From positions 1 through 5,437 of the forward strand of contig JAHEDL010000055.1 in assembly GCA_024641255.1 (NCBI GenBank): a DNA stretch of 5,437 nt, in the 5' to 3' direction. Made by a program: the position numbers and the translations under genes. Below are positions 1 through 5,437 of the stretch, piece after piece. Numbering within the stretch: the stretch's first letter is position 1; each line of letters begins with the position of its first letter. Origin of the DNA: Pseudorhodobacter sp. GTDB lineage: Bacteria > Pseudomonadota > Alphaproteobacteria > Rhodobacterales > Rhodobacteraceae. The notes below the pieces were generated by a model that was not told where the DNA came from, did no database searches, and saw only the letters and a list, made by a program, of their open reading frames with translations.

Positions 1-1221
<1,221 letters not shown>

Positions 1222-1229
<8 letters not shown>

Positions 1230-1530
1230 TGTTCAGATCCGCCTGTTTGCCATGGGCATAGTTCGAAGGGCCACGGGTGCGGAACGCCTCGCGGAAGTGG
1301 ATGGGTTCGGGGCCGTTCGGGCCCAGCTTGGCATCAGCCAGATAGGGGCCGACGATCACGGTCTTTTGCGCCGCCGCATGCGCCAGCCGCAGCTGCGCGC
1401 GCTCTTCGTCTTCGATCAGCTCTGCTTCGATGTGCAGCCGGGTCCAGCGGTCATCTGCGGTCAGATAAACCACATCACCAAGACGCAGATCATTGGCGGT
1501 GACAACTTTGGGGATGTATTTCCGGCTCAT
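1222..1530 (-). CDS. DUF2849 family protein of the sulfite reductase operon
   Basis: Small protein of 102 residues without cysteines, signal peptide or membrane segment, so probably cytoplasmic. It resembles the DUF2849 family, which in alphaproteobacteria is typically found beside siroheme synthase and nitrite/sulfite reductase genes. No biochemical role is established that I know of. The N-terminal half (residues 8-45, VVTANDLRLGDVVYLTADD and on) looks beta-rich. The C-terminal half holds a conserved-looking stretch, EPIHFREAFRTRGPSNY, near residues 75-91. The ATG at 1530 overlaps the stop of the methyltransferase gene as ATGA and has GAGG 7 bases upstream. The stop overlaps the reductase start by 8 bases, so translation of all three genes is probably coupled. 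A role in reductase assembly, siroheme delivery or electron transfer is inference from position only. Confidence 0.85.
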
Positions 1531-2294
1531 GCCAGGGCCTCTTTCAATGCAGGAAGGACGGCAGCAGTCCGACGAGGGGACAGCCCATAAAGGATCACGG
1601 CGGGGCCTGCAAGCTGGGCCGCCGCTTCGGGCAGGGTGGCCAGCGTGGCGGCAATCACCCGCTCGTCTGGCCGCGAGACATTTTCAATCAGGCTGACCGG
1701 CGTGTCGGCGTCGGCACCATGCATCAACAGTCGGCCCTGAATGAAACGGGCCGATTTCTTGCCCATATAAATCGCCGTAACTTCGCCCGCGCGCGCAATC
1801 GCCCGCCAGTCTTGTTCGGCAAAACCCACCATATCATGTCCGGTAACAATGCGCAGCGATGCATTGCGACCACGCCGGGTCAGCGACTGGCCAATATTCG
1901 CCGCAGCCACCACCGCCGATGTCAGGCCGGGCAGAATGACAAAGGACAGGCCAGCGGCTTCCAGCGCGTCAATCTCTTCGTCAAGCCGCCCGAAAATGCC
2001 GCAATCGCCACCCTTCAGCCGCACCACCTTGGCACCGCTTTGCGCTTCGGCCACCAAGGTCGTGTTGATATCAGCCTGCGCGGCCGACGGACCAAAGCCT
2101 TCTTTGCCCATGTCGATCTTGCGCACCGCCGCCGGTATCAACGCCAAAATCTCGGCCCCGACCAAGCGATCATGAATAACCACATCCGCCGCCTGCAGCG
2201 CCCCATAAGCACCAAGCGTCAGATGCGCCGCAGCTCCTGGGCCCGCGCCCACGAAGGTGACAGCAACAGCAGAAGGAACGGGCAGGGCGGTCAT
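1527..2294 (-). CDS. cobA: Uroporphyrinogen-III C-methyltransferase (SUMT), stand-alone
   Basis: Transfers two methyl groups from S-adenosylmethionine to uroporphyrinogen III, giving precorrin-2, the branch point to siroheme and cobalamin. The 255-residue product has the single-domain length of CobA-type SUMT and lacks the N-terminal dehydrogenase/chelatase domain of enterobacterial CysG, so those steps must be encoded elsewhere. Visible blocks are VGAGPG at 15-20, VVRLKGGD at 90-97 followed by IFGRLDEE, PGLTSAVVAAANIGQSLTRRG at 122-142, VTGHD at 150-154, AIYMGKKSA at 174-182 and DTPVSLIENVSRPDERV at 197-213. Where most SUMTs read GGDPxxFGR, this one reads GGDCGIFGR, with cysteine in place of proline at residue 98. 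The frame is open upstream to 2534, but homology begins only after the ATG at 2294. The gene is first in the operon, so siroheme supply is tied to reductase synthesis. A cysG label would also be defensible. Confidence 0.93.
   Translation of the reverse strand: MTALPVPSAVAVTFVGAGPGAAAHLTLGAYGALQAADVVIHDRLVGAEILALIPAAVRKIDMGKEGFGPSAAQADINTTLVAEAQSGAKVVRLKGGDCGIFGRLDEEIDALEAAGLSFVILPGLTSAVVAAANIGQSLTRRGRNASLRIVTGHDMVGFAEQDWRAIARAGEVTAIYMGKKSARFIQGRLLMHGADADTPVSLIENVSRPDERVIAATLATLPEAAAQLAGPAVILYGLSPRRTAAVLPALKEALA
1538..1541 (-). promoter_or_regulatory. Ribosome binding site of the DUF2849 gene
   Basis: The minus strand reads GAAAGAGG here, with the GAGG core 7 bases before the ATG at 1530. It lies inside the last codons of the methyltransferase gene. 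It supports this ATG as the true start and shows that the ATGA junction has its own ribosome entry site in addition to coupling. Confidence 0.6.
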
Positions 2295-2321
2295 GGCAGA
2301 ATCCGGTGGTTTTGCCTCGTC

Positions 2322-2351
2322 AATATAGGATATTTTCCCCCTTTTTGGCCA
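2322..2351 (-). promoter_or_regulatory. Possible sigma-70-type promoter of the cobA-DUF2849-cysI operon
   Basis: On the minus strand TGGCCA (2346-2351, 4 of 6 to the -35 consensus) and TATATT (2322-2327, 5 of 6 to the -10 consensus) are separated by 18 bases. This would place the transcription start near 2315, about 20 bases before the ATG at 2294. The -35 box is weak, which would fit a promoter that needs an activator. The match was found by eye only. Confidence 0.35.
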
Positions 2352-2358
2352 GATGCCC

Positions 2359-2387
2359 TTGCGGATAAGGAAGAATGTTCCGATACT
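2359..2387 (+). promoter_or_regulatory. Possible promoter of the Lrp-type regulator gene
   Basis: TTGCGG (2359-2364) and GATACT (2382-2387) are 17 bases apart on the plus strand, matching the -35 and -10 consensus at 3 and 4 of 6 positions. The start site would be near 2394. The first GGAA-N5-TTCC dyad fills the spacer and the second follows the start site, as expected for an autorepressed gene. The boxes are weak matches, so this is tentative. Confidence 0.3.
2369..2381. promoter_or_regulatory. Candidate operator 1, dyad GGAA-N5-TTCC
   Basis: The site reads GGAAGAATGTTCC, with 4-base inverted arms around a 5-base centre. It agrees with candidate operator 2 at 11 of 13 positions, and the two centres are 29 bases apart, close to three helical turns. 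It lies between the divergent genes and is a plausible binding site for the Lrp-type regulator encoded immediately downstream. The assignment to that protein is inference. Confidence 0.45.
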
Positions 2388-2395
2388 GCCCGCAG

Positions 2396-2412
2396 GCGGA
2401 AGAAATTTCCGC
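2396..2412. promoter_or_regulatory. Candidate operator 2, dyad GCGGAA-N5-TTCCGC
   Basis: The site reads GCGGAAGAAATTTCCGC, a perfect 6-base inverted repeat around GAAAT. The core GGAAGAAATTTCC repeats candidate operator 1 with only two changes in the centre. It ends 6 bases before the ribosome binding site of the regulator gene, so occupancy could block lrp expression. The symmetry is directly visible; the function is inferred. Confidence 0.5.
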
Positions 2413-2418
2413 AAAATC

Positions 2419-2424
2419 AAGGAA
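2419..2424 (+). promoter_or_regulatory. Ribosome binding site that fixes the lrp start
   Basis: AAGGAA lies 7 bases before the ATG at 2432, an almost ideal Shine-Dalgarno arrangement. An in-frame ATG at 2375 also has AAGGAAG upstream but almost no spacing, and it sits inside candidate operator 1. The start at 2432 is therefore preferred, and it also matches the usual N-terminus of the family. Confidence 0.75.
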
Positions 2425-2431
2425 CAGGCGA

Positions 2432-2893
2432 ATGGCAGCCCAACTGGATGACCTTGACCGGAAAATTCTTGCAGAGTTGCAAGACGACGCCGAGCAGTCG
2501 CTGGACGAAATTGCGCGCAAGGTGGGGTCGTCAAAGACCCCGGTGTGGAACCGAATCCGCCGCATGCGCGAACAAGGCGTGATCATACGCCAAACCGCGC
2601 TCTTGGACGCCGAAAGTCTGGGGCTAGAAGCCTGCTTCTTTGTGCTGATCCGCACCTCGGAACACGAAGCCGACTGGCAGCGCAAATTCTTGCAAGTGCT
2701 GCGCTCGCGCCCCGAAGTGCTGGAGGCCCACCGTCTTGCCGGCGATATCGACTATATCCTGAAGGTGCGGGTGAAAAATGCCCGCGCCTATGACACCTTC
2801 TACCAAGCGCTGATTTCCGAAGTGAAGATCTACAACGTCACGGCACTGCTCAGCATGGAAGAAATCAAGGCAACAACGGTTTTGCCGCTGTAA
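2432..2893 (+). CDS. Lrp/AsnC family transcriptional regulator
   Basis: DNA-binding regulator of 153 residues, the usual length for Lrp/AsnC proteins, which act as dimers or octamers. Residues 5-52 form the AsnC-type winged helix-turn-helix: LDDLDRKILAELQDDAEQ, then SLDEIARKVG, then the recognition segment SSKTPVWNRIRRMREQGVI. Residues 65-142 form the RAM/ligand domain, with AGDIDYILKVRV at 103-114 and the end strand NVTALLSMEEI. RAM domains usually bind amino acids. The gene is divergent from the SUMT-DUF2849-reductase operon, with 137 bases and two matching dyads between them, so it probably regulates itself and that operon, perhaps in response to cysteine or another sulfur amino acid. The effector is unknown. 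The start at 2432 is chosen over 2375 because of the AAGGAA site and the family N-terminus. Confidence 0.92.
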   Translation: MAAQLDDLDRKILAELQDDAEQSLDEIARKVGSSKTPVWNRIRRMREQGVIIRQTALLDAESLGLEACFFVLIRTSEHEADWQRKFLQVLRSRPEVLEAHRLAGDIDYILKVRVKNARAYDTFYQALISEVKIYNVTALLSMEEIKATTVLPL

Positions 2894-2902
2894 ACAAAGG
2901 GT

Positions 2903-2922
2903 AGGGGGCGCTCGCGCCCCCT
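2903..2922 (+). terminator. GC-rich hairpin downstream of the Lrp-type gene
   Basis: AGGGGGCG (2903-2910) pairs perfectly with CGCCCCCT (2915-2922) around the loop CTCG, 10 bases after the stop codon. The stem is strong but has no following T-run, so it is not a classical intrinsic terminator. It may block read-through or stabilise the transcript end. Confidence 0.45.
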
Positions 2923-3009
2923 CGGCTTCGCCTCACCCCCGAGGATATTTCGACCAATGTGAAAATATTCCCTTCATCTTGGCAAAAATATCCCGGGGTG
3001 AGCGAAGCG

Positions 3010-3024
3010 AGGGGCAGCGCCCCT
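3010..3024 (-). terminator. Hairpin at the end of the cytochrome P450 gene
   Basis: AGGGGC (3010-3015) pairs with GCCCCT (3019-3024) around a 3-base loop and overlaps the P450 stop codon (TAG, 3023-3025). It is the right-hand counterpart of the hairpin at 2903-2922 and part of the same repeat. No T-run follows directly; about 20 bases further on, the minus strand has ATATTTTTG, which is a weak T-rich stretch. Confidence 0.4.
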
Positions 3025-4198
3025 AATCTGCTGTAACCATAAGCTGTGTCAGCCCGTGAAAGTGGTAAACATCACCGTATACCGGCGCTTCGCTAAGCCG
3101 CAGCTTGGGTAGCCGCGCAAACAGGATCGGCAGGGCAATCTGCAACTCCAGCCGCGCCAACGGCGCCCCAACGCAGAAATGCAGGCCCGCGCCAAAGGTC
3201 ACATTCGGCTTGATCGGACGAGTGGGGCGGAACTGTCCGGCGTCTTCCCAAACGCCAGGGTCACGGTTGGCCGCAGCCAACAGCAGCGCCACCTGATCGC
3301 CGCGATGGAAGGTGTGTCCCATCACCTCGATGTCTTCATAGGCCCAGCGGGTGAACATATGCAGCGCCGGATCAAAACGCAGGATTTCCTCGACACAAGT
3401 TTCGGCGCTGTCGGGGGCAATCCTGTTGCCCGTCTGCAGCAGGGTTTTCACACCGTTGCCTATGGTATGCACCGTTGCCTCGTGGCCGGCGTTCAACAGC
3501 AGGATGCAGGTGGTGATCAACTCGTCAGTTGTTAGTTTTTCGCCGCCCTCTTCCGCCGCAATCAACGAGGTGATCAGATCATCGCGCGGGTCCTTGCGAC
3601 GCGCTTCGACATAGCCTCGCATGAAACTGACAAAGCTTTCGGTGGCGGCAACAGCACGATCTTCGCGATCGCGGTTGCGGCCGGCCATATACATGCCAAC
3701 CATCGCATTCGACCAGCGCAGCAGATCGTCTGACATCGCCTCGGGCACGCCCAACAGCCGTGCGATGATGGTGACGGGCAGTTTGGTGCCAAAGTGTTTC
3801 AGCAGATCGAACGGGCCTTGCGGCAGATCATCAATCAACTGATGCGTCAGGGTTTCGATTTCCGGCTGCAGTCCTGCGATCCGGCGCGACGTGAAGGCGC
3901 GCAACACCAAAGACCGCAGCCGGGTATGGCGCGGCGGCTCTAGTTCTAACATCGAATGCGCTTCAACCGCATAGAACGGCTTCAGATGTTCCGGGATCAC
4001 CGGCGCATGTTCGGCAGGTACTTCGCGACCAAAGCGGCGGTCGCGAAAGATCGCGTTGCAGGCCGCCGCATTGCCGGTACAGGCCAACCCGTAATCAGAC
4101 CAATGAAAGAACGGCCCCGCCGCCCGCGCCGTTTCGTAAAACGGGTAGGGGTTTTGGACGAAACCTGGATCAAGTGGCGACTGGGTGAAGCTTTTCAT
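3023..4198 (-). CDS. Cytochrome P450, bacterial soluble type
   Basis: Heme-thiolate monooxygenase of 391 residues, a typical length for soluble bacterial P450s that receive electrons from a separate ferredoxin and reductase; neither partner is encoded here. The C-helix motif PPRHTRLR is at 88-95, the I-helix motif NAGHEATV at 236-243, the ExxR motif EILR at 271-274, a NRDPGVWEDAGQFRPTRP block at 311-328, and the heme loop FGAGLHFCVG at 335-344 with Cys342 as the iron ligand. In the I helix the acid is Glu240, but the usual following threonine is Ala241, with Thr242 next to it. The ATG at 4198 overlaps the transporter stop as ATGA and has no clear ribosome site of its own, suggesting translational coupling. 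The open frame continues to 4639 but only as a shadow of the transporter. The substrate cannot be predicted. Confidence 0.95.
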   Translation of the reverse strand: MKSFTQSPLDPGFVQNPYPFYETARAAGPFFHWSDYGLACTGNAAACNAIFRDRRFGREVPAEHAPVIPEHLKPFYAVEAHSMLELEPPRHTRLRSLVLRAFTSRRIAGLQPEIETLTHQLIDDLPQGPFDLLKHFGTKLPVTIIARLLGVPEAMSDDLLRWSNAMVGMYMAGRNRDREDRAVAATESFVSFMRGYVEARRKDPRDDLITSLIAAEEGGEKLTTDELITTCILLLNAGHEATVHTIGNGVKTLLQTGNRIAPDSAETCVEEILRFDPALHMFTRWAYEDIEVMGHTFHRGDQVALLLAAANRDPGVWEDAGQFRPTRPIKPNVTFGAGLHFCVGAPLARLELQIALPILFARLPKLRLSEAPVYGDVYHFHGLTQLMVTAD

Positions 4199-5106
4199 AG
4201 GGTTACCGGTTTGCGGGCCAAGGGTATCACGCCTTGCGCCACCAAGACGCCAAGGCCAACAATCGCGGCCCCCAAGGCTTGCGTCCAGTTCCACGGCGCG
4301 CCAAAGGCGAACAGGATCAGCATGACATAAAACGGTGCCGCGTTGATATGCAGTGCCGCAAGGCCGATCCCAAGCCGCCCCACAGATTTGATCCACAGCA
4401 CCTGTGACAGCGCCAGCGACCCCACCGCAAACACCACCAAAGCGCCAAAGCCCTTCAGGCCAAGGCCCACGAAATCTGGCTGCGGCCCCATCACTGCGGC
4501 TTGGCCGCCCGCCACGATCACCGTCGAAATCGCCGCGCCCACCAGCGTCACCGTGGTCTGGCCCAGCGGCGTCAGCTTGGGAAACGCCGTTACCGTCAAC
4601 CGCGACCCCAAGGTGAAAAACAACACCGAGGTGAAACACACCAGCGCACCAATACCCAATGAAAGCCCGCCAACGCCGCCGCCCAAAGCCACGATGCCGC
4701 CGATCACTGCCAGTGCCAGCCCCAACACCAAGGCCAGCGTCAGGCGCCGCCCATCCAGCGCCACTTCAAGCGCGATGCCGACAATCGGCATGGTCGCCGA
4801 AATCACCGCCACCGTCACCGCATCCGTCAGGCTTTGCCCCAAAATCACGCAAAGCCCGCCAATGCCGATCATGCCGCCAACCGCGATGCCCTTCAGCCAG
4901 CCGGCCTGTCGCAGCACGCCAAGCCCTTCCACTGCAACCCAGAATGGCAGCAAAGCCAGCGCCGCCATCGCAAAACGCGCCGCCGATAGCGAAAGCGGCG
5001 GCAGCAGCGGCAGCAAATAGCTGTTGGCCGGCAAACCTGCCGCCCAAACCACCATCGAAATCATGCAAACGATGTTTGCCGCGACCAAGCCTTTCGAAGC
5101 GCTCAT
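4195..5106 (-). CDS. EamA/DMT superfamily transporter
   Basis: Inner-membrane protein of 303 residues with about ten hydrophobic helices, roughly at residues 8-28, 38-59, 71-90, 96-115, 123-142, 146-166, 181-200, 216-237, 246-268 and 274-296. This is the two-times-five EamA repeat layout of the drug/metabolite transporter superfamily. Family-like features are [18 protein letters not shown] in helix 2, the polar [24 protein letters not shown] segment of helices 3-4, and the matching second-half segment ending [14 protein letters not shown]. Members export or import amino acids, nucleosides, sugars or drugs, and the substrate cannot be read from the sequence. The ATG at 5106 overlaps the tpiA stop as ATGA, and its TGA overlaps the P450 start in the same way. 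Sharing an operon with a P450 could mean transport of a P450 substrate or product, which is speculation. Confidence 0.9.
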   Translation of the reverse strand: MSASKGLVAANIVCMISMVVWAAGLPANSYLLPLLPPLSLSAARFAMAALALLPFWVAVEGLGVLRQAGWLKGIAVGGMIGIGGLCVILGQSLTDAVTVAVISATMPIVGIALEVALDGRRLTLALVLGLALAVIGGIVALGGGVGGLSLGIGALVCFTSVLFFTLGSRLTVTAFPKLTPLGQTTVTLVGAAISTVIVAGGQAAVMGPQPDFVGLGLKGFGALVVFAVGSLALSQVLWIKSVGRLGIGLAALHINAAPFYVMLILFAFGAPWNWTQALGAAIVGLGVLVAQGVIPLARKPVTL

Positions 5107-5437
5107 TTCAGCGCCGCGACGATAGCCCCAAAATCGGCCGCTTTCAGGCTTGCACCGCCCACCAGCGCGCCATCAACATGCGGCACCGCAAAGATTTCCA
5201 CCGCATTTGACGGCTTCACCGACCCGCCGTATAGCAACCGCACACCTGCCGCCTCGGCGCCGATCCGCGCCGTCAGCCGGTCGCGCAGAAAGGCGTGCAC
5301 CTCGGCAATTTGCTCCAGCGTCGGGGTGCGGCCGGTGCCAATCGCCCAGACCGGCTCATAGGCCACCACCAAGGTCGCCGCGGTCGAGGCCGCCGGAACC
5401 GAACCGTCAAGCTGCGCGCCGATCACCGCCAAAGTGG
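5103..5437 (-). CDS. tpiA: Triosephosphate isomerase, C-terminal part (N-terminus outside window)
   Basis: Glycolytic and gluconeogenic TIM-barrel enzyme interconverting dihydroxyacetone phosphate and glyceraldehyde 3-phosphate in the cytoplasm. The last 110 residues are present and the gene continues past the right edge. The signature [11 protein letters not shown] contains the catalytic glutamate (codon 5357-5355) and the flexible phosphate-gripping loop 6. [12 protein letters not shown] and [15 protein letters not shown] supply the remaining phosphate-binding loops. The C-terminal end is intact. The stop codon overlaps the transporter start as ATGA, so this housekeeping gene appears to lead, or at least belong to, the operon with the transporter and P450. 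The reading frame enters from outside the window; a TTG at 5432 is an internal leucine, not a start. Confidence 0.96.
   Translation of the reverse strand, partial: TLAVIGAQLDGSVPAASTAATLVVAYEPVWAIGTGRTPTLEQIAEVHAFLRDRLTARIGAEAAGVRLLYGGSVKPSNAVEIFAVPHVDGALVGGASLKAADFGAIVAALK

Larger units (their letters stand above)
2903..3024. repeat. Head-to-head pair of a hairpin-forming intergenic repeat
   Basis: Nearly the whole convergent intergenic region is an imperfect inverted repeat centred near 2968. The left unit has a GGGGGCG/CGCCCCC hairpin, then CTCGGCTTCGCCTCACCCCC, then GAGGATATTT, then CCAATGTGAA. The right unit, read on the minus strand, gives AGGGGC/GCCCCT, CTCGCTTCGCTCACCCC, GGGATATTT and CCAAGATGAA. 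The segments 2932-2950 and 2986-3002 can pair over 17 bases with two extra bases on the left side. Elements of this style are, as I recall, common between genes in Rhodobacteraceae. Lying between two genes that face each other, it probably ends transcription from both sides. The right arm reaches the last bases of the P450 gene. Confidence 0.7.

Noticed and set aside
2375..2431. Alternative earlier start of the Lrp-type regulator adding 19 residues
   Set aside because: Its ribosome site is too close to the ATG, it lies within a dyad, and family members start near the LDDLDRKIL block.
2460..2472. Third GGAA-N5-TTCC-like site (GGAAAATTCTTGC) inside the start of the lrp gene
   Set aside because: One half-site is imperfect and the bases encode the conserved RKIL segment, so the similarity is probably chance.
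2295..2534. N-terminal extension of the methyltransferase by 80 residues, possibly a CysG-type dehydrogenase domain
   Set aside because: The extension has no NAD-binding motif, crosses the divergent promoter and runs antisense into the Lrp gene.
4199..4639. Upstream extension of the P450 frame by about 147 codons
   Set aside because: P450 homology begins at the ATG at 4198; the extension is a glycine- and arginine-rich out-of-frame reading of the transporter gene.
4659..5210. Proline- and arginine-rich plus-strand open frame of 183 codons
   Set aside because: It is a shadow of the transporter and tpiA genes with low-complexity composition and no plausible domain.

Overview
The window looks like a piece of chromosome from an alphaproteobacterium, most likely a member of the Rhodobacteraceae (Rhodobacter/Paracoccus/Gemmobacter-like). 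This rests on high GC content with GC-rich third codon positions, on the gene order SUMT - DUF2849 - sulfite reductase, and on an intergenic repeat built on GAGGATATTT with GGGGGCG/CGCCCCC arms. I recall that repeat type from this family but could not search for it. No tRNA, rRNA, CRISPR array, transposase or prophage gene is visible.

Layout. (1) Positions 1-2294, minus strand: a three-gene siroheme / sulfite-reduction operon transcribed right to left. It holds a stand-alone uroporphyrinogen-III C-methyltransferase (1527-2294), a DUF2849 protein (1222-1530) and the N-terminal three quarters of a siroheme-dependent nitrite/sulfite reductase (1-1229, running off the left edge). Adjacent genes overlap by 4 and 8 bases. 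(2) Positions 2295-2431: a 137-base divergent promoter region. It carries two nearly identical dyads of the form GGAA-N5-TTCC, which are good operator candidates. (3) Positions 2432-2893, plus strand: an Lrp/AsnC-family regulator. (4) Positions 2894-3022: a short convergent intergenic region filled by two head-to-head copies of a hairpin-forming repeat, probably acting as a two-way terminator. (5) Positions 3023-5437, minus strand: a second operon read right to left, with the C-terminal part of triosephosphate isomerase (5103 to the right edge), a ten-helix EamA/DMT-type transporter (4195-5106) and a cytochrome P450 (3023-4198). Both junctions are ATGA overlaps.

How the genes work together. 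The methyltransferase makes precorrin-2, the precursor of siroheme, and siroheme is the cofactor of the reductase. DUF2849 sits between them and is probably an accessory protein of the same pathway. The divergent Lrp-type protein is the obvious candidate regulator of that operon and of itself: one dyad falls in the spacer of a possible lrp promoter, and both lie about 60 and 90 bases upstream of a possible start site for the reductase operon. The second operon joins a glycolytic housekeeping gene to a transporter and a P450. The P450's substrate and redox partner cannot be read from the sequence, and the transporter may or may not serve the same compound.

Nothing here amounts to a clearly new system. 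The best leads are the Lrp/dyad regulatory unit, the DUF2849 protein and the coupled tpiA-transporter-P450 arrangement.
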